IMG/VR virus record: IMGVR_UViG_3300033388_002016
Span: 1-25,581 of that record
DNA length: 25,581 bases
Strand: one strand, 5' to 3'
Source of the DNA: a virus
Of this stretch, positions 1 through 9,400 are shown piece by piece. Position 1 is the first letter of the stretch, and every line of letters begins with the position of its first letter. Under the pieces are notes generated by a model, which saw only the letters and a list, made by a program, of their open reading frames with translations, did no database searches and was not told where the DNA came from. A program made the translations under genes and the position numbers.

Positions 1-1
1 A

Positions 2-118
2 ATGGACATCACCTGGCAGGGCAAGGAACAGTCGCACCTCGCGGTTGGCTCCATGTCTATGAACGCTTGCCTCATCGACGACCTCGGTGGGTATCGCGTC
101 CTTTCAACGGAGACCTAA
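2..118 (+). CDS. C-terminal fragment of capsid-region gene (partial)
   Basis: The reading frame enters from the left edge and ends at TAA 116-118, leaving about 38 residues that finish in ...GGYRVLSTET. The ATG at position 2 is probably internal, because the window starts there. In T7-type phages the gene directly before a hairpin and the tail tubular A gene is the major capsid protein, so by position this is most likely the capsid C-terminus. The fragment is too short and too weakly conserved to prove it. A 93-aa gene starts just behind its stop, with its GGAG ribosome-binding sequence inside the last codons here. Confidence 0.55.
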   Translation: MDITWQGKEQSHLAVGSMSMNACLIDDLGGYRVLSTET

Positions 119-119
119 A

Positions 120-401
120 TTGAAAACACTACTCAAATTTGCTCTCCGGTTCCTTCCTTGTGCGTTTGATGCGACTCAAATGAATCGTCTTCAGATCGGC
201 ACAATCACTGTCTGGGTCTACAAGTCAGCCGTGGACAATCTCGCGACCATTATCACCAGTGCGTATTTCGATCCACACGCACCGCTGCTTAATAACGGCG
301 ACATTATCTTCATTGCTGATACGAATGTTCCAACGATCGACATGGCAACCGTCACTAGCGTTTCCAAAGCTACGCCGGTTACTGTCCTGAACGGAACTTA
401 G
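120..401 (+). CDS. small virion-associated protein of the capsid region, 93 aa, TTG start
   Basis: The protein is rich in beta-type sequence and follows a pattern I recall from small phage proteins encoded beside the capsid gene: W-x-Y-x-S, then LATI...AYF, then L-x-x-GDII, then V-T-S-V...PVTV. Its function is not known; a head-associated or decoration role is an inference from position. I chose TTG at 120 because GGAG lies 7 bases upstream within the end of the previous gene. The in-frame ATG at 180 has no ribosome-binding sequence, and a longer GTG form from 87 would overlap the upstream gene by 32 bases. The frame is open from about position 60, so a +1 frameshift fusion to the upstream protein cannot be excluded. 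Confidence 0.65.
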   Translation: MKTLLKFALRFLPCAFDATQMNRLQIGTITVWVYKSAVDNLATIITSAYFDPHAPLLNNGDIIFIADTNVPTIDMATVTSVSKATPVTVLNGT

Positions 402-412
402 AACCAGTAAGC

Positions 413-464
413 AAAGGAGTCGGGCCGGGGTTAGCTAGTCTAGCCTCGGCCCTATTTGCATATG
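413..464 (+). promoter_or_regulatory. Shine-Dalgarno separated from its start codon by a hairpin
   Basis: A near-perfect ribosome-binding sequence AAAGGAG (413-419) precedes the gp11-like gene, but 42 bases lie between it and ATG 462, and no other ribosome-binding sequence is visible nearer. The 31-nt hairpin 422-452 fills most of the gap. If folded, the effective spacing to ATG 462 falls to about 11 nt (420-421 plus 453-461), or 5 nt to the alternative TTG 456. This resembles the known phage T4 gene 38 arrangement, where a hairpin brings the two elements together. Confidence 0.55.
422..457 (+). terminator. GC-rich hairpin between capsid region and tail genes (possible intrinsic terminator)
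   Basis: Arm 422-434 (GGGCCGGGGTTAG) pairs with 440-452 (CTAGCCTCGGCCC) over 13 base pairs, two of them G-U, with a 5-nt loop CTAGT. It is followed by TATTT, a weak U tract. The position matches the terminator that follows the capsid gene in T7 (T-phi), which supports a partial terminator that lowers tail-gene expression relative to capsid. The poor U tract makes termination uncertain. Confidence 0.5.
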
Positions 465-1100
465 GCTGAAGCGGATCGTTTAGAAAACTCAAACAAGGCG
501 TGTCTCGCCGCAGGCGTCAATCCCATAACAAGTTTCACCCAGGGAACTGCCGAGGCAATTTTTTGCAACGAATGGTACGAGCTGATCGTCTTGGCCGAGA
601 TTTCGGTTTACAAGTGGCGCTTCGCTACCAAGACTTTTGACCTGTCTCCGAACATTCTCGCCGATCCTCCTGATACTCGGTACAACATCGCGTACCAGAT
701 CCCGAATGATGTGCTGTCTGTTGATACGCTTCTGGTCAATGACGGTGGTTCGGCCGCGTCGAACCGAAGTCGAGTAATCGACTACGATCGTTTTCAAGAT
801 CAGGTTCACACGATGGACACGGAAAACGATGTCGTATTTTTGAAGTATCGCTACCGCGCTGATGAATCCCTTTGGAATCCTTACTTCCGTTTGCTTGTCG
901 TGTACCGGCTGGCGACGATGCTTTCATTCTCTATTGCTCGCAGGGAAGGTGTTGCAGGTTCACTAAAGAATCTGGCTGATGAGCACTACCGCAGAGCAAG
1001 GACCGAAGACGCTCAGGCTCAGACTAACCAGAAGGTCAACCTCCGTAAGATCGTTCGGAATAGGTCAGGGAGTCTCGATAGATTCTGGCGGCAGCGGTAA
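462..1100 (+). CDS. tail tubular protein A (T7 gp11-like adaptor)
   Basis: This 212-aa protein is close in length to T7 gp11 (196 aa) and lies directly before a clear gp12 homologue. Family-like features are an N-terminal stretch A-C-L-A-A-G-V-N-P-I, an early N-E-W-Y-E-L region, K-W-R-F-A-T-K, and a C-terminal helical part (R-L-A-T-M-L-S...R-R-A-R-T-E-D-A-Q-A) ending in basic residues. In T7 this protein forms the ring joining the portal to the nozzle. Start: ATG 462 (TTG 456 is possible); neither has a nearby ribosome-binding sequence, see the hairpin entry. Its stop TAA shares one base with the next start (TAATG). Confidence 0.85.
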   Translation: MAEADRLENSNKACLAAGVNPITSFTQGTAEAIFCNEWYELIVLAEISVYKWRFATKTFDLSPNILADPPDTRYNIAYQIPNDVLSVDTLLVNDGGSAASNRSRVIDYDRFQDQVHTMDTENDVVFLKYRYRADESLWNPYFRLLVVYRLATMLSFSIARREGVAGSLKNLADEHYRRARTEDAQAQTNQKVNLRKIVRNRSGSLDRFWRQR

Positions 1101-3301
1101 TGCCTTTCTTCCGCAATTTCCAAACCAACTTTTCAGGTGGGTTGTTGTCCGAGTCGATGCTTGGTCGCGTCGACCTGGCTCAGTACGAGAACGGTTGCAG
1201 AGAGCTCACTAACTGGTGGCCGAAGGTCACTGGTGGTATGCGCCGTCGACCGGGTTCGATCTTCCTTGCCGAACATGAGTTTGCAGTCCGCATCGAGGCT
1301 TTCATATTCTCGGAGACTCAGACTTACCTATTCGCGTTCTGCTGGAGTGGTGTCGATACCGCTGACGATCAGATCAATATCTATGACGAAGTAACCGGCA
1401 CCCTCATCGATACGGTTCAGATTACTGGCATTGCGTGGACCGACGTGATTATCAAAACGATGTCGATAACGCAGACGGCTGATGTCATGTTCCTCGCGCA
1501 TGAGCTTTGGAACACGGTAATGATTCGCCGCACTGGTGCATCGTCCTTCGTTCAGGAAGCATACGACTTCGAGGGCGTTGGACTTAATAATGATTATCCG
1601 AAGGCTATGCCTTTCGTTAAGTTTGAGTCGCTTGCCAATGCGATCGAAGTCAACGGTAAGGATGATGGCGACAGCGTTACCATTACATCCAATGAGCAAA
1701 TATTTGAAGCTCGTCATGTGGGTCGTGCAATCCGCTATCGCGGCAAGCAGATTTTCATTGATTCTGTTGCAGCTCCTCCATCGTTCACTGCGACCGGCAC
1801 GATCCTCGAGGACTTAGATCCGGGTGCGGTGCTTCAGTTTGAAGCAAACGATGCTGCGAGTGATTTTGAGATTGATGAAATAATTGTAGGTCGTGACTCT
1901 GGCGTGAAAGGCCAGGTCATCGATAAATCGACCAACGAAATTACTATCGGAATGATCGGCGGTCTTTTCCCACCCCTATCGAGTGAACAAGTTGAGGGGC
2001 TTACCAGCGGAAATGTCGCAACGATAACAGCAAACTCGAACGTGAATCCGGTGCTGAGTAGAGATTGGGATGAGGAAGCTTTCACTCCGACGCATGGTTA
2101 CCCTTCCGTTATCGAGTTCCACTCGCAGCGCCTTTGGCTTGCAGGTAGTTCCTCACTTCCAGCCCATATCTTCGGGTCGAGGGTTGCTGCGTTTTTTAAC
2201 TACGATGTAGGAGATGCGTTCCCTGCCGATTCAATTCAAGTGGTGATCTCTGACAAACAAGTAAACAAGATCAACGACATTGTTAGTGGTCCTCATCTAC
2301 AGGTATTTAGTGATGCCGGCGAGTTCTACGCTCCGCAGAGTGAAAATGAGCCGTTACAGCCAGAAACATTCAACCTTATTAAGCAAACTCGCTACGGAAC
2401 CAAAAGCCTAATCGAGCCAAAACTGTTCGATGAATCTACGATATTTGTGCAAGCGCAGGGAAATGCGGTTCGTGAGTTCATTTGGGTATCCGGTATAGCC
2501 GGCTACGCATCTGAACCTATCTCGCTCATCGCTGAAGAATTTGTCACTGGCGTTACCGAAGTCGAAATTTTGTACGGTGGCTATGATCGGCCAGAGCAGA
2601 TTGCATTCTTCGTCAAGAGTGACGGAGACATAACTTGGTATCACGCATCTCGCCAAGAACAAATAAGATCATGGGGAATTTGGCAAACCCAGGGCAACTA
2701 CTTATCTCTGACAGTGATCGAGGACAAGCTGTACGCATTGGTCGAGAGGGCGACCGGCAGATTCCTCGAACGCTTTGAACTCGATGTCACTCTCGATTCT
2801 GCGGTTCAGGCAACTGACGCATCGAAACAGATATGGACTAGCGATGCTCCGCACTTGACCAACGAGGTTGTTCAGGTCGGAACCAGTGTTGACCAGTCGG
2901 CCCACGACCCTGATTACTATCTCGGTGAGTTCACTTATATCGCTGATACGATTAACCTTGATCCGATCAGTAGGGATAACATCACGATCGGCTTGGGCTT
3001 CACATCGACGCTTGAGATCATGCCGATTGAAATTAAGGATCAGGGAGGCGTAACGGGTGGGGTTCCAAAACGGATTATCTCGGCTGATGTTTACGTTGCA
3101 TCAACGGCGGCAATTCAGCTCGAAGGCAACCGGATAACAACCTTCCTCGCACAAAATGACTTGGGCGTGAAACCTGAACCGATTACCGGGTTGCAGAAAT
3201 TCTATCTGTTTGGCTACGACGAACGGCCAACGCTGACAATCGTGAACGACATACCAGTGCCATGTGAGGCGCTTGCTCTTGCGGCAGAGGTGGAATACTA
3301 A
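1100..3301 (+). CDS. tail tubular protein B (T7 gp12-like nozzle)
   Basis: The 733-aa protein (T7 gp12 is 794 aa) has the family's N-terminal pattern: F-S-G-G-L-L-S-E-S-M-L-G-R-V-D-L at about residues 12-27, then Y-E-N-G-C and G-G-M-R-R-R-P-G-S by residue 53. The middle carries the typical H-S-Q-R-L-W-L-A-G-S segment, followed by F-N-Y and D-A-F-P-A-D, and then an E-F-Y-A...Q-T-R-Y-G segment. It is the expected product next to gp11: six copies make the tail nozzle through which DNA leaves. Translation is coupled at both ends by TAATG overlaps. Confidence 0.92.
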   Translation: MPFFRNFQTNFSGGLLSESMLGRVDLAQYENGCRELTNWWPKVTGGMRRRPGSIFLAEHEFAVRIEAFIFSETQTYLFAFCWSGVDTADDQINIYDEVTGTLIDTVQITGIAWTDVIIKTMSITQTADVMFLAHELWNTVMIRRTGASSFVQEAYDFEGVGLNNDYPKAMPFVKFESLANAIEVNGKDDGDSVTITSNEQIFEARHVGRAIRYRGKQIFIDSVAAPPSFTATGTILEDLDPGAVLQFEANDAASDFEIDEIIVGRDSGVKGQVIDKSTNEITIGMIGGLFPPLSSEQVEGLTSGNVATITANSNVNPVLSRDWDEEAFTPTHGYPSVIEFHSQRLWLAGSSSLPAHIFGSRVAAFFNYDVGDAFPADSIQVVISDKQVNKINDIVSGPHLQVFSDAGEFYAPQSENEPLQPETFNLIKQTRYGTKSLIEPKLFDESTIFVQAQGNAVREFIWVSGIAGYASEPISLIAEEFVTGVTEVEILYGGYDRPEQIAFFVKSDGDITWYHASRQEQIRSWGIWQTQGNYLSLTVIEDKLYALVERATGRFLERFELDVTLDSAVQATDASKQIWTSDAPHLTNEVVQVGTSVDQSAHDPDYYLGEFTYIADTINLDPISRDNITIGLGFTSTLEIMPIEIKDQGGVTGGVPKRIISADVYVASTAAIQLEGNRITTFLAQNDLGVKPEPITGLQKFYLFGYDERPTLTIVNDIPVPCEALALAAEVEY

Positions 3302-3840
3302 TGGCTGACGGTGGTGCAACTTTCTATATAGCAATGGCGGCAATGGCGGCGGGAGCCGTTGTTACTACTCTTGACCAGATCGAGGCGAACAAACGTCGTG
3401 AACAGATCCTTGAGCAAGAGTTACGCGCGCTCGAGCTGAAGGCGCTTGATGATGAGAATGCAAGACTGATTCAGTTACGCCTGGCTAACGAACAAATGCT
3501 TGTTGCTAACAGCGGCATCGAGGCGTGGGCTTCCCCGTCACTGATTGCCGCGCGTGCTTTCAATTTCCAGATGGGCTTTGAAGATACTGCAAACATTCGA
3601 TTCAATAAGTTTTCTGCCCGAGCTGGCGTCTCTGCACAGATTGCAATTCTAAAAGCCAACAGCAGGGCAGTGGCTACCGCAGGAATCTTTGAGGTTGCTG
3701 CCATTGTCGCTGGCGGCTTGAATGCGCGAGCGCAACTGACGAAGACAACGACAACCAGCGTGAGCGCACAAGGGTTGCCGCACTCGCCTATTCCGACCCA
3801 ACCTAAAACACTGACTGTATTCGGGAATCCAAGTGGCTAG
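3301..3840 (+). CDS. internal virion/ejection protein (T7 gp14-like)
   Basis: At 179 aa it is close to T7 gp14 (196 aa) and sits between the gp12- and gp15-like genes as in T7. Residues 8-24 form a small-residue-rich hydrophobic helix (F-Y-I-A-M-A-A-M-A-A-G-A), followed by a charged helix with E-Q-I-L-E-Q-E-L and then N-S-G-I-E-A-W-A-S-P-S-L. A second hydrophobic helix lies near residues 125-137. In T7, gp14 is ejected first and forms the outer-membrane pore of the DNA transfer channel. The stop overlaps the next gene's GTG start by 8 bases. Confidence 0.82.
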   Translation: MADGGATFYIAMAAMAAGAVVTTLDQIEANKRREQILEQELRALELKALDDENARLIQLRLANEQMLVANSGIEAWASPSLIAARAFNFQMGFEDTANIRFNKFSARAGVSAQIAILKANSRAVATAGIFEVAAIVAGGLNARAQLTKTTTTSVSAQGLPHSPIPTQPKTLTVFGNPSG

Positions 3841-6454
3841 AGAAACCAGAAAAATCGGAATACGCACAGCGCAGGTCAGGCTACCGACATCGCAAAGCTT
3901 TGGCCCTGCTTTGGTCAAAACTGCTGCGAGCTTTGCTGATCGTGAATTTGCGAAGCTGGCCGACACGCGAACGCAGGAAGCAATCGTTGCTGCCAATGCG
4001 CTTAACTTCGAGCGTGACGGTGACGGCAACCTCATGGCGCCGACTGTGCCGATTGGTGAGAACGGCCTGCTCGCGCCAAGCATCTACGACCGCAAATACA
4101 CTCAGATGGTCGGCCAGCGTTATCTGCAACAGTTGTCGATTGACGTATCTGAGAACATTAACAAGATAGCTGCCGACAACCCGTTTGAACCTGATAAATT
4201 TCGAGCCCTTGCAGAAGGCTACGTTGCAAAGGTCACTGAGCTTGCACCTGATTACCTGAAGGCTGATGTCAACAACACGGCACAGGTGAAGATGGTTGAG
4301 CATTTCAATCACATCATTCGTGTAAGAGCCGAGCGCGATCACTCTGAGGCAAGAGGCTTACAGCTTCAGACTATTGACGGTCTCCAAGACGAAGTATCCG
4401 CCTACATTGCTGGAGGTGCTGATCAGGTTACTGTCGGTGCCGCCCAACTCAAAGTTCGAGCAGCTATCGAGCAGGGCGATGAGTTCAATTACTGGCTTGA
4501 TGATGAAAAGCAACTCATGGTCGATGCAACTGATCGTCTGTTTGCAGTCGCCACCATTAGCAAGCTGATTACCAGTATTCCGCAGAACGATCATGTTGCT
4601 TACTCCGATATGAGGGAAGCGTTACAAAGCTTTGCTCGGGGCGAAGGCGATTTCCCGATGGTGAACGAGCTTGGCGAGGTCGTTCATATCCCATTAGATG
4701 AAATGCCAATTAACCAAGCCGAACGAATTGCTATCGCTGATTTTGCAACTGGCATTCTCAATGACCAAGAGGGTTCATTCACGAACACTTTGGATGTGAG
4801 AGTCCAGCGAGATTGGGAGGACTTTTTCAATTGGTATTCACCACACGCGATGAAGTCGCTGACGACCGGAACGCCTATTGATATGAAAAGACTTGAGCGC
4901 GAGTTCAATAGGGCTCATATCAATGTTGTGACGAAGGGGTATGACGACACTCTCAGGGAAAAGATTCGCCAGCTTATGACGGATCAAGTTTCTCGCGGCT
5001 CTGGTGCACCGACGGCATTCGAGAAAGCATTCATTCCAGGTTGGATTGAATGGCACGCTCAGATGAATGAAGAACAAGAGAGATTGCGTAACGGCGTTCC
5101 GCGATCCGATTTTACGGAAGAACAACTCAACGATCATTGGCAGGCGGCTGTTCAGAAAATCGGCAACATCCCGGGCGGATACAGAGAGCAGAACAAGGGA
5201 GCTGCACAGCAGGTCAATCCGTTCTATACGGCGCTGACCGGCAAGGAGATGACGCGCGAGTATTACGCCGATGTGATTGACAATCCAGACAGCCCTGAGT
5301 GGCAAAGGCTTGAGAGTGTCGTTCCGCAGCGCATGGCGCGTATTGGTATCTGGCCGGACGAGCTGAGAGATACGATCATCGGACGGCTGATGAATCCAGA
5401 GGGTATGAATCAGGACACGCTTGATTCGACGTTGAGGCTTGCCCGCTTGTTTTGGGATCAGCCGACATTCAGGCGCAACATCATGGATGACTCTGCCATT
5501 GGTGGGGATCTCGGTCGTATGCTCAATTCAGTATTCAACAACAGTGGCCGCATACAGGTTGGGGATCTGCAAGAGAAAATGGAGAGATTCAGCGATCCCT
5601 CTTATTCGCCCTACCAAGATTGGATGAAAAGAGATGGAGAGTCGAAAACAGCGTTCATGAATGCCGCCAGGACGATCATCGAAAACTCACTTGAAGCAAA
5701 CTGGCGCTCACTTTGGACGCAACAGGGCCGCATAGCTGCACCGGAATTTGATTGGAATATGTTTGGAGACAACATTCCTTCTTTGCCGCTTGAGATTATG
5801 CGACAGGTAGAGCTCAAGTTGCAGGATCACGCTGGCGACATCAACGAGAAAAACCCGTCAGAGTTCATGCCGTTCATCGCCCAAGTGGTGAAAGAGGTAA
5901 TGAATGAAAACGACTACGGCACTACGAAGATTGGATACGACGCTAATCGATACACCAATTACAACGACACCGTTTGGTGGAAGCCGAAGACGTGGTTTGA
6001 TCTTAAACCAGTATGGGGAATTGCTTCTCGACCTCCTGAGAACTTTGCGGTTCACACAGAGGGAGTTCGCAGGGGCAGCCGAAATACAGAGCTGATGGAG
6101 TTTGTGTGGAAAGATTTTCAATCCGTTTTGGATGCTGCTGCCGAAGCGCGCGGCATGGATGAAACCTTTATCGCCGGAGTGAATGCAGGGCTTGTATATG
6201 ATTCAGCTCTCTCTGCTGCTCAGAGCAACGCTGGCGTATTCACTCGAACCTGGCGGATCGTACTTGTCGCCGACGATGGGCAACGAACAGAAATTCTCAC
6301 TATGGATGGTCTGTTTGATGGCCGGCCACTTCCGTTCAATCTCAATAAAGCAAGAAACGAATATAACAAGGTCATTGCAAAACGACGAGCTGATACATCG
6401 GCGCTTACTCAGATAGAGAGGGCCGCGGCCAAAGGGATTCCGATCTCACCGTAA
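3833..6454 (+). CDS. internal virion/ejection protein (T7 gp15-like)
   Basis: The 873-aa protein (T7 gp15 is 747 aa) starts at GTG 3833, eight bases inside the preceding gene; there is no good ribosome-binding sequence, so coupling to the upstream gene is likely. Sequence features are a basic N-terminus, then long stretches of soluble helical character with many acidic and basic residues and no membrane segment. The last third has W-W-K-P-K-T-W-F-D-L and a D-D-G-Q-R-T-E-I-L-T strand-like region. The gp15 assignment rests mainly on order and size; in T7 gp15 forms the periplasmic tunnel together with gp16. Confidence 0.75.
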   Translation: MARETRKIGIRTAQVRLPTSQSFGPALVKTAASFADREFAKLADTRTQEAIVAANALNFERDGDGNLMAPTVPIGENGLLAPSIYDRKYTQMVGQRYLQQLSIDVSENINKIAADNPFEPDKFRALAEGYVAKVTELAPDYLKADVNNTAQVKMVEHFNHIIRVRAERDHSEARGLQLQTIDGLQDEVSAYIAGGADQVTVGAAQLKVRAAIEQGDEFNYWLDDEKQLMVDATDRLFAVATISKLITSIPQNDHVAYSDMREALQSFARGEGDFPMVNELGEVVHIPLDEMPINQAERIAIADFATGILNDQEGSFTNTLDVRVQRDWEDFFNWYSPHAMKSLTTGTPIDMKRLEREFNRAHINVVTKGYDDTLREKIRQLMTDQVSRGSGAPTAFEKAFIPGWIEWHAQMNEEQERLRNGVPRSDFTEEQLNDHWQAAVQKIGNIPGGYREQNKGAAQQVNPFYTALTGKEMTREYYADVIDNPDSPEWQRLESVVPQRMARIGIWPDELRDTIIGRLMNPEGMNQDTLDSTLRLARLFWDQPTFRRNIMDDSAIGGDLGRMLNSVFNNSGRIQVGDLQEKMERFSDPSYSPYQDWMKRDGESKTAFMNAARTIIENSLEANWRSLWTQQGRIAAPEFDWNMFGDNIPSLPLEIMRQVELKLQDHAGDINEKNPSEFMPFIAQVVKEVMNENDYGTTKIGYDANRYTNYNDTVWWKPKTWFDLKPVWGIASRPPENFAVHTEGVRRGSRNTELMEFVWKDFQSVLDAAAEARGMDETFIAGVNAGLVYDSALSAAQSNAGVFTRTWRIVLVADDGQRTEILTMDGLFDGRPLPFNLNKARNEYNKVIAKRRADTSALTQIERAAAKGIPISP

Positions 6455-9400
6455 TGGCCAACAAGATACAAGACATCACTGGGCTTGCACCTCCGAGTTT
6501 TAGTAAGCACGCTCCGCGTGAAGGTAGCTGGCTCGGATCTGTTCGCAACGCTTATATGCTGGACACATCGATCGGCCAGGCCGTCATGTTTGCGGCAACG
6601 GCGAATGCGTTTGGCGTGCCTCTAACTCCAGCGGACAGGCGACTCGTTCCCGGCTATAACCCGTATCTTGGCGATGAGCTAAAAGGCTTCGAGTCTTTTT
6701 TCGATGAGTTCTCTGAATCTACCTCGCCCGAAGAAACCGCGATGATCAAGCAGATGGTCGAGAACAATCTTGATCTTCGCACTCAGCTCGAGGATTGGGG
6801 TGGCACTCGTTTGTTCACCGGCCTGCTCGATCCTGTCAACCTGATACCCGTCCCTTTCGCATTGGGTAAAGGGTTCGCTGAAGGTGCCAGAAGATCATTG
6901 AAAGTCGGCGTTCCTATCGTCGGCACTACTGAGGCGATTCGTCACGCCATAGATCCAACCTCTACGCCGGAAGAAACCGGGGCAGCGATCCTTGCTGGCT
7001 CAGTGTTCATGGGGTTGATTGGCGGTGCTGTCGGCACGATTCCAAAGAACACGATGCGTCTCGATGTCGCACTCAATAAGCTGATTCCTCCGGCTGGTAC
7101 AACCTCGATGTTCGCTGGCGTTCCTCACTCTGCTGGCGGATCTCCGAAGAACCTGTTCGCTCGAGTAACCGCCGCACTCAAGTCGGCCGCCAGTTACGGC
7201 GACCCTGCATGGAAGCAGGTTGATCCTGAAGATGTAAGCGTTCACATAGACGATAGTTTCCCAGATCGCAAACTGATTACCGTTCGGCACAAAGACGGCG
7301 CCGAGCTCGTTACCGCGTGGCACGTTGGCGACGAGCTGCAAATCGGTATTGAGGTTCCAGTCGAGTTACGCCGGCAGGGACTCGGTTCCTTTGCGATGCG
7401 TGAAGCTCTCAAGTACGCGGAGAATAACGGCCTGATAGTGACGGCTCACGGCAGCGTGTCAAAAATGGCGTTGCAAATGTTTAAGGGCTTAGAAGATCAG
7501 GGTTTCAACTTCAAGGAAAACCCGAACTTCAAAACTGATCCTGATGGGACTCGAGTCTCTACCGACGGCGAGCCGCTGTTTGTAATTGATCGTCTCATTG
7601 ATCCTGATAAGAAGTTCATCCCGAAAGAAGCGCGGGACGCTATTGATGACCTGAACGGTCAGGCCGACAGAGCTAACATTGAAGTCAAGATCCTCGATGA
7701 CGCAATCGAGGTAATGACGGCCAAGTGGAAAGACGCGCCTACCGCTGGCGGTGCGAAGACTAAAGCGAAGGCTGCTCTCAGGCAGCTCGTTGAGCAACGG
7801 GCGCAACTGAAGCGCGATGCGATAATCGCGACCAGGAATGCACAGGACATAAACATCAAAGCTGTGCAGATGCTCGATCAGCAAACAATCAAGGATTGGG
7901 ATCTGTTGCCTACCGGGTACAACACCATTCTTGGCAAGCTCGATCAGTTCCCGTGGTGGACGCTGATGAAAACCCCGTTCCGCGATCTCGCGCCTGAACT
8001 TGGCGTGAAGTATCAGATGTTCGCATTGCGAATGGCGTCGACTCCCGGCCTGAACAACAAGGGCAACAAGCTCGGCCACAACACAGGCGACAGTGTTGAG
8101 AATTTGGTCATTGAATACACCGGCAGGTGGCTCGGTGCTACTCGCGAAGCGCAACGGATCTACCGCGTTTACACAGGCCACGGCGAATCATCCGGACAGG
8201 TCAAGTATTTCTTTATCGACCAGCAGCAACGAGTCAACGGAAAGCTTGATGAGTGGAGCGGCAAGGACGCGCCTACCGAGACGCCTGAAGGCAAGCTCAC
8301 GATCAGGGAGTTTGATCGTCAGATCACTATGGCGATCGCCAATGGTGGCAAGCATGACGTTCCAGAGGTTGCAAAGGCCGCGGCGCTCTACATCCCGGTA
8401 CTGAAATCAATCGCTGATGAGGGCAAGAAGCTCGGCGTGTTCGCTACACAGGTCAACATCGCAAGACGCATTACAAAAGTCGAAAAGAACCTTGCCGAAT
8501 TTGATGCCAAGTGGTCTGAGAAATACCAGATCGGAGAAGCGAGCAGCCTTGAAGGTCTCGATGCTACGGTTCGACTGATAAAAACCATTCGGGAAAGCCG
8601 TCAATCAGTGAACGGTGCGAAGAACAATATGCTCCCCATGAAAGATGGGGTCAACCAAGTTGAGTTTGACTTCCCACTCAGAGAGGGCGGCAGAGAGAAG
8701 GTAACGGTTGAGGTGCTTATGAACCCGACCAGGCAGGAGCTTGCTCGATGGGGTGGCCGTGAGGTCAAACAAGTTCGCCATGCTGTTGATGAAGAAGGGA
8801 ACCTCTTTGTATGGGATGCGGAGAGCCCGGCGCTGCACGATGACTTCGGCAGTGCCGGAATAGACATAAGCCGTCATGGTGGTGTCGATGATGCTCAAGC
8901 GTCGCCAACTGAGCTATTCGATGTTCTCCACAGGGAGTTCGCGGAGGAACTTAGGTTCGCAGAAACCGGCGAAGACCTGAGCATTCACAGGAATGCCGAT
9001 GACTCCCGAGACTTCTTCCCGATACCGAACAGGGTGCTTGACGAGCTCGAGGCCAAAACGAACCTCATGGATCTTCCTGAGCTGCCGCCTGGGTTGGCAG
9101 ACCTGCGTAACAAGCTTGAGCTTGAGAAGATGGACCTCGAGGACATGGCGCAGGGTTACATCGATGCCGACAATCCGAACTTCATCCACAGAATGTGGCT
9201 CGCCGAAGAAGTGAAGGCACAGGAAGTGAGGCTCAAGGAGATCCTGACTCGCGAGTTCGAAGCGAAACCGAAGCAGGTATTCAGAGACGCAGACGGAAAT
9301 GCCATTCCTGAGCATCCGGATATTATTCGCGCTCGGGTCAATGAAACGTATGCGTCGATCTTGCATGAGGCAGAGACAGGCAACAACGGAGCCTACGCAC

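Noticed and set aside
6454-7000. N-terminal lytic transglycosylase in the gp16-like protein
   Set aside because: No transglycosylase motif around a catalytic glutamate could be seen; the domain known from T7 gp16 appears absent, though only a profile search would settle it.
7489-8181. 230-codon open frame on the - strand opposite the gp16-like gene
   Set aside because: Antisense to a well-supported gene, composition of a shadow frame, no ribosome-binding context or protein-like motifs.
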